Origin: Macrosoma leucophasiata
Lineage: Eukaryota; Arthropoda; Insecta; Lepidoptera; Hedylidae
Assembly: GCA_036365455.1 (NCBI GenBank)
Contig: JAWQUS010000030.1
Location: 15,148,001 to 15,212,000, forward strand
Direction of reading: 5' to 3'
Length of the DNA: 64,000 bases
Shown here piece after piece: positions 19,001 to 33,300 of this stretch. Position 1 is the stretch's first letter; every line of letters begins with the position of its first letter. The notes below the pieces were generated by a model, which worked only from the letters and a program-made list of their open reading frames with translations, was not told the DNA's origin and did not search any database. The translations under genes were made by a program, and so were the position numbers.

Positions 19001-22000
19001 ATGGATTTACTGTACCGTAGGCTGCTCGTCTCCAGGCGGCACTAGTCTACTTCACCGGTTAACAACAGGGGAATCAACGTTCACCGCATTGACCTATATG
19101 TATGTACTAAACTACTAGAGAGGACCATTCCCCTTGGTAGCATGGTTCCAGTTTTTTACCTAACTTCCTAAGCCAATACGTTTTAATGTTTCCAGTGACC
19201 GCGGAGACCAGGGAGATCGCGGGCGTAGTCACCACCGCATTACCTAATTTACTTGCCCCTAAATGGTAGTGTTCAGTACTATCGTGTTCCGGTCAGGTGG
19301 TAATGGACGGCTCTGTAATTTCTGGCTCAGAGGCATAACACCTTAGCCCTCAGGAGTGGTAACGCACCTGCATTATGACCTTCGTCTTCGTGTGGGTGTC
19401 TATAGGCTGCAGTCATCACTTAACATCAATGTGAACTGCATGCTTGTTTGCCACTTCCATTACATAAAAAAAAATACTTAGTCTGGGTTCCACCACGATA
19501 TATGTTACCTAACTTAAAGAAATCTGTATAGGCTGCAGTCATCACTTAACATCAATGTGAACTGCATGCTTGTTTGCCACTTCCATTACATAAAAAAAAA
19601 ATTCTTAGCCTGGGTTCCACCACGATATTTGTTACCTAACTTAAAGAAATCTGTTAAACTTAGAGAAGAATGTGAAATGTTGTAAATGTTACAATAACTT
19701 AAAAAAATATCGTGGTGTAACCCAGGCTTATTGAGTGTATTTATTGAATGTATGGATGTATATGTGTATTTATTGAATGGAGGATGTGAATTGTTACAAT
19801 AACCTCTAGTTTGCACTAAAACATTAAACAAGATGATGTTTCGCAACTCGTCGCATAAAGTATGTATTGCGATAAATGTCTTGTTGGTGCTAGCGTTCGC
19901 ACTGTCAAACCCACGGAATAGATAAATAAGGATGGAAAGGCCTTTGCTTCAATTTAGTATTAGAACCAGTGTCGCCGCTTTTCTCCCATCGTGCAATTTC
20001 TTACACAAATGTAACACCATCTCGACAATCACCCACACATAAATCTCAGGGCAGCTATTCGTTTGCGTAAGTTTGCATACTAAGATGTAACGCCCGTAGA
20101 CAATAAACACTCGCACGCACACAACAATATACTCACCAATAAACTAGTCGAAGTGTAGCGAACGCATTACATGCTGTACATTGCCAGCGGTGACAGTAAT
20201 AGCGTTAATTGAGCGAGTGCTTAACAAGCAATGTATTCGCTAGCAGTGACGTTTAAATAATGCAGTTTAAGTTCGAATATTCATATTCCTTTGTATATTT
20301 ATTCGTTTTTTCAAGTATTATAACAATAAATGTTATTTGTGTCTTACCGATCAAAAGATATACCTCCTCGCTTTATACTTGAGGTCTGACATTTCATATT
20401 ACATGTTAAAATTGGCACTACATGGTATTTTACCAAGAGATGCGTCGTTCAAAGCAGTCTACACGACACTACGAGCGGCGAACGAATGGTTCTGCCGAAC
20501 TGTGTGTGTGTACACGCATAGTTGTCGTTCGCTTGCCACGCCCACATTACCATTCCACCTTTATTTATCTATTCTGTGGTCAAACCTATCATTTTAACAT
20601 GTTTTTATGTGAATGTTTCATCAATGCAAACTCACGGTAACTTTTAACAAATATCGTGGTGCAACCCAGGCTTATTGAGTGTTTTTATTGAATGTATTTG
20701 GATAGTATTAGTAAGAGTTCTGTACTGTACAACCGCACATATGTGAACTAAGCAGTTTCATCCAATTTTCTATTACCCACTTTTAGAGGTCATTATTTTT
20801 TTACTACACATATGAAACTATATATATTCGACGAGAACATAATTACAATTACAGTGTCCATATGGCACGAAATTATACCACTTACATTTCATTATATCGA
20901 CACATCGACACAAATTGAAACAAATAAATAAAACCTTTAAAAAATACAACGCATTACCCATCGTACCTATCGTCGATAGTATTTCGGAAACACCAGGAAA
21001 ATGGGGGCACCATAACTTTTATCACCGCAATGTTTTTAAAATCGATGTAATTGCAATCGATAACGCGCGCGCGCAACTGTACGGTTGAACTGGCAATGGC
21101 ATTGGACGAAAGTAAGGCCAGCGACAGCATGTTAAAATTTACTTTTGATGCTCATTATACTAGTTTTTATCGTGGCCGGGTGTGTTGTGAATTCCATGTA
21201 AAGTCGCTCGAGAAGTTGTTTTTTATTTTAAACTTGAACGTTGTTTACTCGTTGACTAAAACCAAACTATGTAATGGAAGTGGCAAACAAACATGCAGTT
21301 CACATTGGTGTTAAGTGATGACTGCAGCCTATATACACCCATACAAGGACTAAGGTCAAAATGCAGATGAGACCACTCCTGAGGCCTAAGGTGTTATGCC
21401 TCTGTGCCGGAAATTACAGAGCCGTACATTACCACCTGACCGGAACACGATAGTGCTGAACACTACCATTTAACGGCAAGTATATTATAGGTAATGCGGT
21501 GGTGCCTACGCCCGCGAGCTCCGTCACTGGAGCTCTACCACCAAAAAATTAGTATTATTAAACGTACGTATCGATCGTACTACAATATTATAAAACGTCC
21601 AATTTTCGCCACCTTTTAAACTAATACACCTAGGGCCTTAGACAGCCAAATAATAGGTTGTAAACTATATTTTTGTACCACTGAGCCGCTATAAAAATAT
21701 AGTTTACAACCTATTCTGGGACCTAAAAAAACACTACATTCTTCCCTAACTTCTTCTACTGGTGGTAGAGCTCCAGTGACGGAGCTCGCGGGCGTAGGCA
21801 TCACCGCATTACCTAATATACTTGCCGCTAAATGGTAGTGTTCAGCACTATCGTGTTCCGGTCAGGTGGTAATGTACGGCCCTGTAATTTCAGGCACTCT
21901 GTGCCTGAAATTACAGGGCATAACAGGTCATAACACCTTAGGCCTCAGGAGTGGCAGCGCATCTGCATTTTGACCTCTGGTCATTGTGTGGGTGTCTATA

Positions 22001-24315
22001 GGCTGCAGTCATCACTTAACATCAATGTGAACTGCATGCTTGTTTGCCACTTTTAATACATAAAAAAAAAACTTTAAAGAAATCAGTTAAAGTAGTATAA
22101 AGCGAAGGATGTGAAATATTACAATAATAAATATCTTGATGCAACCCAGGGTTAATCATCTTCACGCCAAAATCTCAGATAGAGTAGACTTACAACTACA
22201 ACGCGTACTATCAACGAGTAACAGTTTTTGCTTCATAGCCTTGGCCTAGTTGCCTGGCAAGGTCGTCATGATCACTGGTCCAGGTGTATGTGAATAATTT
22301 TAATTGAAATTTATTAGTTATGATGTTTTTTTTTATATACTAATCAGTATGTATACTTATTCAATAATTATTAAAGTTATTTCTTAATTTAAAAAATTGT
22401 CCTACTCTGCTGTTAAACTGCAAACCGCCTCAATAGTATAGTAGTAGCAGACCATTACTGCTACCTTGGGGTCCTGGGTTCGATTCTTGGATCAGGAGCT
22501 ACCAAAGATAAAGGTGTAAAATTCTTTATCTGTGGTTTTATTGGGATTTGCCATTTTCTGGAAGTTCCCTAATATCTCGAAGTTCGGTAATGTGCCTGGA
22601 GATGTCTTTACCTCTGTCCACTCCTTTTAGGATTATAGGCGTGATGTTATGTCCTATGTTTCTTCTCAAAACAAAAATATATGCATGCTCTGTATAATGT
22701 AATGTTAATCGGTAAACCAAATATCGTATTATACTAAATATATATTTTTAATACATAGTTACTTACTCGTATATTGGTCGGATTCATAACTACTATAAAC
22801 CGCTATCGGAGACGCACACAGAGACATTTTATCATTGATAACATTGTTATTGTTTTTTTTTATCGTAAGTATAATAGTTTAAAAGGCAAAACAATGCGGA
22901 TTTGAACTGAAATACAACATAGTATTTTGAGTCGGCGTATGTTCAGGTCGAGTGTAGCGTATGCTCGTCGACGTATGCCATGCGGGCGTAGTGCACGGAG
23001 TGGATGGCGCTTATGCAGTTAGACCGAGCATTTTTTAATGCATGTACTTACAGGTCGAGTGTATTCTGCAAGCGGACATGTAGCGTCTGCGAGGCATCTG
23101 CGATGCGATGCGAGAATAAAGCAGGTGGTGGTTGCGAGTCTAGTGCGTTTTGTCGGCGGGCATGTAGCGTCTTAGGGACGTGTCCCGCGGGAGTAATACG
23201 AGAAACGGACGCCAATTCTTTTATGTAATGAAGGCTGCAAACAAGCATGCAGATCACATTGACTTTAAGTGATGACTGCAGCCTATAGACTCTTACACAA
23301 AGACCAGAGGTCAAAATGCAGATGCGTTGCCACCGGCGGCCATTTGGCAGCACATAAATTAAGTAATGCGGTGGTGCCTCGAGATCCTACACTGGATCTC
23401 TACCAACAATTATGATCACTATAGTATAGAGATCGAGCATGTTGCACGCGAGTACTCTGCGATTCTTGAAGATCGACGGTTTTCGCAGCGCCTGGTGAGG
23501 AGGGAAAGTACTTACGGGTCGAGTGCGTTTTGCAAGCGAGCGTGTAGCGTCTCCGCGGCGTGTGCGGTGCGGGAGCGACGCGGCGCTGCGCGGGCGCAAG
23601 CCGGACACTCCGATTCAGATTCGCTGTAGCTTTGGAAACAACTGCGGACAAAATCATATGAACAGTCTACCGAACGCTTAGGTCGTCGTCCCCGTCCCTA
23701 TCGGTTGCTGCCCGTTCTCCCTTACACGTTCGGCTAGGCACTTTTTTGTGTAGCCGGCGTACAACGATTAATATGAAGTCACCACGTCAAAAATATATTT
23801 GTGGTGGTTCTTTAGAGCGGGTTAAGAATCACAATTGGATCCGACAAGTGGTGCTCCGAATATAACATCGTCTGCCGGGCCTCTGTTTTATCTTACAGGT
23901 TGGGTTTCAAACTCAAAAATTTATTATTTAATCACTTGGAAATAATAAAATGTTCTTGTGATATGCCAAATTACAAATATAAAATGAAAGCGAATAACGA
24001 CTGATATGTTGATTAATATGTCAAAGAAAACCTTACAAATAAAATAAATAATGGTCCAAAAATACTAAATAATTAAAATAGGTATCAACAGAACGTTCCA
24101 TACTCTTTTATAAACGGCAAGATGTCTAAACGAAAAGAATATGAGACATTCTTTGTCATTCACTGGCAGAGTTCCAAAGCCCACATTACTGAGAAAAAAC
24201 CTGCTAAAACAAAACTCAGTAGGTCAGTAGGGTCTTTTAATAAACTTAAATAAAAACTTAATTAAACTTCTTCGAAAAAATGAGGTTATCAATTCTTCGG
24301 AATTATATATATATA

Positions 24316-24358
<43 letters not shown>

Positions 24359-27300
24359 ATATATATATACCATATATATATATATATATATATGGTATTT
24401 AGCCAACGAATGATACTCACTGTTGATGAAAGGAATGCTGGCACAAGAAATGCACAGTGGGCAGTTCGAGCGACTTGCTGCATATCGTGCACCTCGAGCT
24501 CTGAAAGGTGACTGGCTCGTTCTGGATCATCTGTATGTGGGCCTTCATGCGTTCACTCTCGCTCTTGTATTTGGTCGCTAACTCTTGCTCCCGGGTGATC
24601 ACCTGGTCTTCCGATTTGAACACATCCATGAGGTATCTAGTAAATATATTAATAAGGTTAAGGTAAGGTAAGGTTGTTTATAACTGTCTCAACAGTTGTT
24701 CTATTGTCATTTTGAAATAACACATGCGAGTGAAGAAATAAACGTCAAAGGCAAATTGAGGTAATATAAAGACTGTTCTAAAGCGTGCTTTTAGTTGACG
24801 TTCGTACGTAACTTCACGCCGTAACTAATCTCCGAAGGGGTAGGCAGAGGTAAATGCATGCATTCAAGCATACATGCAAACACCCACGAATCGCCGGTTA
24901 CGTTTTGGCCCATGTAACAGGTGGCGATCTCCGGGCACATTACCAAACTCCGAGGTACTAGCAAACTTTAAAAAAATGGAAAAATCTCAATAGAACTAGA
25001 GATGAAGGATTTTTTTAAACCGTTATCTTCGATAGCTCCAGACCCGGGAATTAAACCCAGGACCTCCAGCGTAGTAGGATCGCCAGTCGCCTGCGAAGAC
25101 CTGCCTACGCTATGTAAATTTATTTATATCATCATTGCACTCACTTGCGAACATCACCTAGGGTGTAAACAGGCGAACTGGCGAGGCAGTCGATGACTAG
25201 AATTGGTGACAGGAGTTTTTCAGTGGCTGCAAATACAATACAATTTATCAATGCCAAATACTATTAGGCGCTTTGCACATGGAGCAACTGAAGTTGAGGC
25301 AACTATCAACATTTAAAAAGTTTCCTGTAAAAAGTTAATACTTGCTATTGGGGACACACGTACCCAGCGTGTGCAGAGGCGCGGGCAGGCGGCGGGCGGC
25401 GTGTGGGGGGAGGTGGGGAGTGGGGACACACGTACCCAGCGTGTGCAGCAGCTCGGGCAGGTGTGCGGGCGGGGGCGGCGCCCACATGACGTCGAGCCAG
25501 AGGCGCGGGCAGGCGGCGGGCGGCGTGTGGGGGGTGAGGGGAGGTGGGGGGAGTGGGGACACACGTACCCAGCGTGTGCAGCAGCTCGGGCAGGTGTGCG
25601 GGCGGGGGCGGCGCCCACATGACGTCGAGCCAGAGGCGCGGGCAGGCGGCGGGCGGCGTGTGGGGGGTGAGGGGAGGTGGGGGGAGTGGGGACACACGTA
25701 CCCAGCGTGTGCAGCAGCTCGGGCAGGTGTGCGGGCGGGGGCGGCGCCCACATGACGTCGAGCCAGAGGCGCGGGCAGGCGGCCCCGCGACGCCGACACA
25801 CCGCGAGCGCGGCCTCCGCCTCACCACTACGTAGATGGAGCGCTACCTGTTCTCGCCATCTGCAGAACAACATACGTTTACGAAAAGGCAAGAGCACACT
25901 GCTCAGTATACAGATATATAGAAATCACTGCAACGGTGGGGTACTACTAGAGGGAATTTCGTTCCGAACTGACAATATAAAGGAGATGTTGCGAGCTCGG
26001 CCTTAGTTCGTACACGTCCTCAAAAAATGGGTAAATTAAAGAAGAATCCGAAAAAATTATAAATGAATTTATTCAAGAATATATTTTAGAGTTACTACCA
26101 CATTTAATTCAAACGATTTTATAATTTTCAACCAATTTAACATGGCGGCGATACAGCCGACGCTTCGCTTGGAAATCGATTAGTTTAAGTTCTTAGTATT
26201 AACACATGAAATCGATTTCGATAGTATTTAGAAAATAAGACTTTTTTCTCCAAGTACTATATAATCAAAAAACAATTAAAAATTGAAAATGTTAAAATGA
26301 CATCGCCCGCCATATTCGCCATGTTGGTTTGAGTTGCAACTCTAACTGCAAATAATGTTTTGTAACTGCAAACAAAGCTAAATAAGTGAAAATATGCAGT
26401 AAAAAACGTTTTTATATTGATTTTGCCTATTAATGATATTGTGTACAATACATGGCTGGAGGTCCATACATTTTTGCAACATCTCCTTTATTGCAGCAGC
26501 ATTCAACCTGAAATGAAAGTAACTTTAGAAATGTAAACATGCATTCACACTGTATACTGTACTGGGTTCCATTTTAAACAGTGACCAGTATAACTTACTT
26601 TTTTTAAAGGAACGGCATCGCAGTATACTGAACTGACGTCACATATTCCAATCCTAGCCTAATAATCTATTTGGGGAAAAAATATCATAACTTAATTTTA
26701 CAAGTAAAATACGAGGGTGGATCCAAAAGTTCGTGGCCCAAACTACAAGGAGACATGACATCTTTTTAAATTTACCGTCATTTGTTAGTATGTCTTCTAT
26801 TGATTTATTGTGCGCAGTTTCATTCCGATACTGCATAATATAAATTTTCTGTGATTATTTGTTTGAAGCATTCTGACGCGATTTTCAATAATGGAGAAAA
26901 TTGAACATCGTGCAGTCATTAAGTACCTCAATAAAAAAGGCCTGTCACCAAAAGACATCCATCAAGATATGGTGGGCACTTTGGGGGAGTCTGCTCCATC
27001 GTATTCCAGTGTCAAGAAGTGGGTAGCTGAGTTTAAGCGCGGTCGTGAGAGCATTGAAGATGATCCTAGGAGTGGACGGCCTACAACCTCTACCACGAAA
27101 GAAAACATCGATAAAATTTGTGATCTCGTACTGGGTGATCGACGTTTGACCATCGGTAAGATAGCTGAGACAACAGACATTAGTTATGGCCGGGTGCAAC
27201 ACATAATAACGAAAGAATTGGGATTCCATAAGGTTTCTGATCGCTGGATCCCGAGGTTGCTTTCAGCTAAACAAAAACGAGTTCGATTCACAATTTCGCG

Positions 27301-30300
27301 AGACTGTTTGGAACTTTTTGAGACTGATCCCGAAGACTTTTTGTCTAGATTTGTTACCATGGATGAAAGCTGGGTTCACCACCATATTCCTGAATCAAAG
27401 CAACAATCCAAACAGTGGACAAGATCTGACTCACCTACACCGAAAAAGGCTAGTCGTTTTGTCGACTAACAAAGTCATGGCTTCTGTTTTTTGGGATGCG
27501 AAGGGCATTATTTTTGTAGATTATTTACCGAAAGGTCAAACTATTAATTCTAGTTATTATTGTAACCTTTTACGAAGACTACGAGAAGAAATAAAAGAAA
27601 AAAGGCCGGGAATGTTGCGTAAAAAAGTTTTGTTCAATCAAGACAATGTACTTGTTCACACTTCGGTTGAAACAATGTCTGTAATCCATGATTATGGCTA
27701 CGAATTGCTGCCCCACCTACCTTATTCGCAGGATTTAGCCCCCTCAGATTATCATTTATTTCCAAATTTAAAAAAACATTTGGGTGGCTCGAAATTTTCG
27801 ACCAAAGATGAGGTGATAGTCGCGGTAAACGAGTATTTCGCCGACCTTCCGGAATCTTTTTTTTTCGAGGGGATAAACAAGTTGCAGTTCAGGTGGAAGA
27901 AGTGTGTTGAGCTAGATGGAGACTATGTCGAAATATAAAAATAAAATTAGACCCACTTTTCTTTCATTTTCTTGGTCGGGCTTCGAACTTTTGGATCCAC
28001 CCTCGTATCTTATACGTAGAGTGTTATATATCCCAAAAAACTTACAACTTCTTCTCTTCATACATATGCAATATTCCAGCTTTGAATCCGAGCATTTGGC
28101 AAATAACCAGCGTCTGATCCTTATCGTAATTAGCTTCTGGACCTTTCAATACAGCCAGCACCTTTTGTTCAAATTTAGGTTTTTCTTCTACTGGTATTTT
28201 CGCCCTGAAATATATGTACAAATTAACATAAAACTAAGGGACATCAACAAAAAGATACTAAAATAATATGCTACCTTATTTCACTTATAACCTCTCGGAA
28301 TTTAGTTCAATTTTCTATGTATTCAAACCTAATTATTTACGGAATAAATACATGTAAATAATAAAACAAAGTCTACCGCCGTATCTGTCGGTCTGTTCAC
28401 GATAAACTCAAAGACTAACGCACGGATATTCAAGCGGTTTTCACCGATAGATAGAGGGATTTATAAGTGAGGTTGGTATAAATAATTTGTTAAATTTTTG
28501 TGTTAAATTATTATAATATAACGTTAAATGTTGGAGTGGGTTGTAAAGTATATTTTCAGATCAAGATCGTCAAATCATCTCGCCTTTAGCAAAACACAGT
28601 GATTTTGGTACGAATTTTAACTGACCCGCTATTTATAGCAACTCATGTATTTATATATCTTAAGCGTACAAAATATTCTAAAGTATTAGAAGTTCTTGTC
28701 ACATGGAATTAGTTTCCTAAATTAAATAGTGCTCGACACGACAATTCTTCGGCAGATATTAGGTAATGCGGTGGTCTCTACGCCCACTAATTGGCATTTG
28801 AACACTTATCAAAGTATGTATTCATATTAATTAAACACAGTTCGTTTTACTTAAAGTTTAGGTACATTTTAATATTAACATAACATAAACCAGCACCAAA
28901 ATATATATAACACGTAAAACTACTTACCAAACATGAATATAATGTTCAATAAGCGCATTATAAACGAGACTGGAGCACTTAGGATCTGTGGCGATCATAT
29001 GCTCAAGGAAGTCGATCAGTCTCTCGGAGTTAGTGAGGAACATGTGTATGAAATCGTCCGGCATCGCTCTATCTGGCTCCGTGTACCCGCCAGACAGGGA
29101 GCTCTCATCTACCAAGGGCTTCATTCGAGGTTTGTAGTCCGTGCATAACACTGGTTAATAAAAGAAAATAAATCAAATATAAGTATACATTGCACTAATT
29201 CAGATACGAAGTTTGGTTAATTAATGCAGTTCTTATTCGTCTATAGAAAATGTATTTCGTACACGGAACAAAATTAGCAGTCAAAATAAAATACGATAGT
29301 TTTCTTGGTAAAAACTTAAACGTTACTACGTTGCTTGTGTACATTTATTCCTTCTTGGGATGCAGGTTCAAGTTGATAATTTTTTTTTTTTTTTTTTTTT
29401 TTATTTTATGGATGTGGCAAACAAGCATGCAGTTCACATTGATGTTAAGTGATGACTGCAGCCTATAGACACCCACACAAAGACCAAGGTCAAAATGCAG
29501 ATGCGTTGCCACTCCTGAGGCCTAAGGTGTTATGCCTCTGTGCCGGAAATTACAGGGCCGTACATTACCACCTCACCGGAACACAATAGTGCTGAACACT
29601 ACCATTTAGCGGCAAGTATATTAGGTAATGCGGTGGTGCCTAAGCCCGCGAGCTCCGTCACTGGAGCTCTACCACCAGTGAAAAATTTTAAAAGAACTAC
29701 GAAACTTCACGCTTGTAATCCCCAAAGGTAATATAGGTAAAATGCATGCATTCAAAATTCAAATATACATGCAAACACCCTCGATTCGACGGTTACGTTG
29801 GTGGTCCATGTAACAGGTTGCAAGCCTGTTGACATCGGCGTCGCCGGCCACGTTACCAAACTCCGAGGAAATTTCCAGAAAATGGAATAATCTCAATAGA
29901 ACCAGAGGTAAAGAATTTTATGCCATAGTCTCATAGTCCCCGACCCGGAAATCTAATCCAGGACTCCAGCGGCCTGCTACCGCTACTGAGGCAGTTAAAA
30001 CTACTTATTGATATATAGTTAATATAGAATTTCATAAATGTATTGTTTGCGTCTAAAATAGTAGGCATCATTTAAGGTGAAACAGGTGGTGTTTGTGGAA
30101 AAGCAGGTGGTGTTTGTGTCAAATCAGGTGGTGTTTATGCCAAAACAGGTGCCTAGTTGGAATTAGGTTGTTTACATTTTGAATCACACCTGTTGGCTAT
30201 TGTAAAGATAACGACTCGAATGTTGTTTACGAAGTCGAGTAATTGGGGGTATAAATAAAATAAATGCACATATACCCCCAGTTGGATTGTGGTCGTCACC

Positions 30301-33300
30301 GTGGAATGAAGTGCTGTTAGTGCTAGTTCGATTCTTTACAGTACTTTTTTGTTAAGATTTTTTTTTACATAATAATAAACTCATCACTAACTTGACTTGT
30401 CAAAAGAGGTACTTGTCACCCTAAATGAATAAATTAATTTCTGATTCTAACGGTACACTCACATTTCAAAAGCTTGGTGCTCTCCTCGGGTTCATTTTGT
30501 ATAAGCTTGTGTCCGTATTTTTTCATATACATTTCGGCATCCTCAAACTCCAAATCGGCGATGTAGTCGACGGCTTGTTTGAACTCCTTCTTGTCCTCGA
30601 TGATCATCTTGAGGTACCAGTCGTGGCGCTTGCGGTTCGCGGCTAGGGCCAGCGCGTCGTTGATGCTTACCTGACGGACTACCTGGGGGGGATTGAATGT
30701 TGAGGTTGATATGGATGTTTGTTGTTGGATGTTTGGATGGATTGGATGTTGATCATATTTGCATTTCTCACCAACAAAAACCACCAATCGAACTCGCGTT
30801 CACAAGGTAACATTTTACACACAATTGAGAGATTTCCTAATACTACCTTAAATAACTCTGACTAGTAAGTAAGTAAGTAAAACTTTATTTGATGCAGAAA
30901 GAAAACACGGGATGGTTACAGAGAAAAAGAACATAAAATCACTTAAAAAATAGCACAACATACTGGATACATAGATCTGCTCTGAATGTGTGTCTCCTTT
31001 AGCACCAACAAGGTGACCGATTCAGCAATATGCCAGGCGTAAGCCTAGCGCTGATTTTCAATCGGAACCCATTCGTTGACGCACGGATGTCAATTAGCAT
31101 TTAAAGCCAAATTAATACACAAAAACGAAAAAAAAAGTTAACAAAATAAAAGATATCGCGAAATTAAAACAAAAATGAAATACACATTACTATGCTCGAG
31201 ATCTCTTTTAGACTACTTATAGGCTCGTCTATAATCTACAGGTAAATAAATATTTCTCATACTTTATTCTTAATTTAAGGCCCATTAGTCTCGGAGATAA
31301 AAGATTATCTTTAATAACTATAACATTGTTCATTGTAGAAAAATAAAAATGATATGTTTGACATTCTTAAAATGAGAACCATCATTCGACGTTTCGATGT
31401 ATTTTAAAAAAACTTTTTTAACTTTCTAATTTATTTACCAAAATAAGGCCCCCATTTTTTAAAATAGGTTAATTACACATACATGTTTGGGTTACAGATT
31501 TATAATGTGTACCAAAGGAGAATGATACTGTTTCATTGGATACATTTTTGGGTGTTAACATTGTACAAATTAAGCAATTTTCAAATGACTTTAAAAAATA
31601 TAATTTGAAATTCGGACATTTTTTGAATTGCCGGTAATTTAAGTATATACGATTAACTAAAAGTTGGGTTAGATTGCTAATTGTTAACTATATTACAAAA
31701 TGTACTGTGTAATGAGTTAACCAGTAACGATTTTGCAGGCCCAAAATTACCCATCTCCTTTCAATTCAATCAGATACTATCACAGAGACAAAACAAATTA
31801 AGCCTGTCAAGAAGTCAGGGGTGTTAAGGCCTCTGTATTTTTTGGCCAGCGGTTTGTAGCAGTATTCACTTAATCGACGACACTCAGTCAGGTTTGTATT
31901 TACGTAAAAATTGTGTTGATTATGAGTAAGAGTTCTACAGGGCCTATTTTTGTCATTTCGTCACAACAAAAAACATTCGTGAAAAAGAAGCCTAAACTTC
32001 AAACTAAGTTAAATATTTTATAAACTACTAGCTGTTGCCCGCGGCTTCGCCCGCGTGAATGTCGTTTTATAATCCTACATTTTCTTTGCTATAAACCTCA
32101 CGGAGCTCGAGGCCTTTACAACGAATGCAAAACCGTGGAAATCGGTTCGTGCGTTCTGGAGTTATAGCGTCAGGAAGGAAAACTCGACTTATTTTTATAT
32201 TATAGATGTTAAATTAGAATATCTACAAAAAGGTACCTTAATAGCGACATCCACATCAAAATCGATGACCTTGTCCTTAGAATTGATGAACTCTTTAAGT
32301 TTCCCCTGCTGATCGAACTGGTCTATTTTCACATAGCAGGTGAGAAGCAGGGTGGTGTGGTCTTCGGTGGCGTAGCCTTTCTTGTGCAGTTCCTCCAAGT
32401 ACTGCACCAGAGGCTCCAGGTGCCGGGATTCCAGGTATTTGCGGATGACATACGATGTCTCCAGCCAGCCGATCGTTTTGACATACTGCTCGATTGCGGA
32501 TTTCAATTCGCCCTAAAATATACGTAGAGTACAATTAATGTTTATAAAACTAGAAATATACTGTTGGTAACTTCAGTGACGGAGCTCGCGAGGGTAGGCA
32601 ACAACGCATTATCTAATGTACTTGCCACTAAATGGTACTGTTCAGCACTATCGTGTTAAAATATGGGGTGCAAAAGTTTTTCTTTACGTAATTAAGGTGG
32701 CAAACAAGAATGCAGTTCACATTGATATAAAGTGATGACTGCAGTTTAAAAGACATCTACACAAAAACCAGAGGTCAAAATGCAGATGCGTTGCCACCTC
32801 TGGGACCTAAGTGTTTATGTTACTGATAGTTATTACAGGGTCATACATTACCATATAACAGGAACACGATAGTGCTGAACACTACCATTTGGCGACAGAC
32901 ACATTAATGGTGGTGCACGCACCCTCGAGCTTCTGCATTGTAACTCTACTACAGATCAAACGTTAGTAAAGTAAACGTTCTATACCTTGCTGTACAAATG
33001 ATCGCCATACTGCTTGTATATCTCTGTCAGCCCCTCCGCGTCGTAATGCTGACTGCTAGCTATCCGAATCGCCACATCATACAATTTCTTCTTGAAAAGC
33101 AAAGTCAATTTCGATTGTAAATCCTTTTCATCTAGATATATAATTTCTTTACTCTTAGTCAGAATATAAAAAGAGCCCCACTCCGTCAAGACCGCATCGG
33201 TTTCTTCGAAAGTTTTCGAGAAAACAATGAATTTGTTTTGTATATCTAATATAGTGACGTGATGTTGTTTTGGCATTGGACCATTGCTCGTGGAGGCCGT

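Noticed and set aside
20337..20640. Two overlapping plus-strand frames of 70-90 codons
   Set aside because: No domain, no splice context, within intron 15 of a gene on the other strand.
25342..25834. Overlapping long frames on both strands with repeated Pro/His/Arg or Gly/Arg motifs
   Set aside because: Products of the stop-poor 133-bp GC-rich minisatellite; only the exon 12 reading fits Vps11.
26465..26515. Possible small Vps11 exon after an ATTTCAG acceptor
   Set aside because: The reading does not fit the family between exons 11 and 12, which already join in phase, and part of it recurs near 25975 in inverted orientation.
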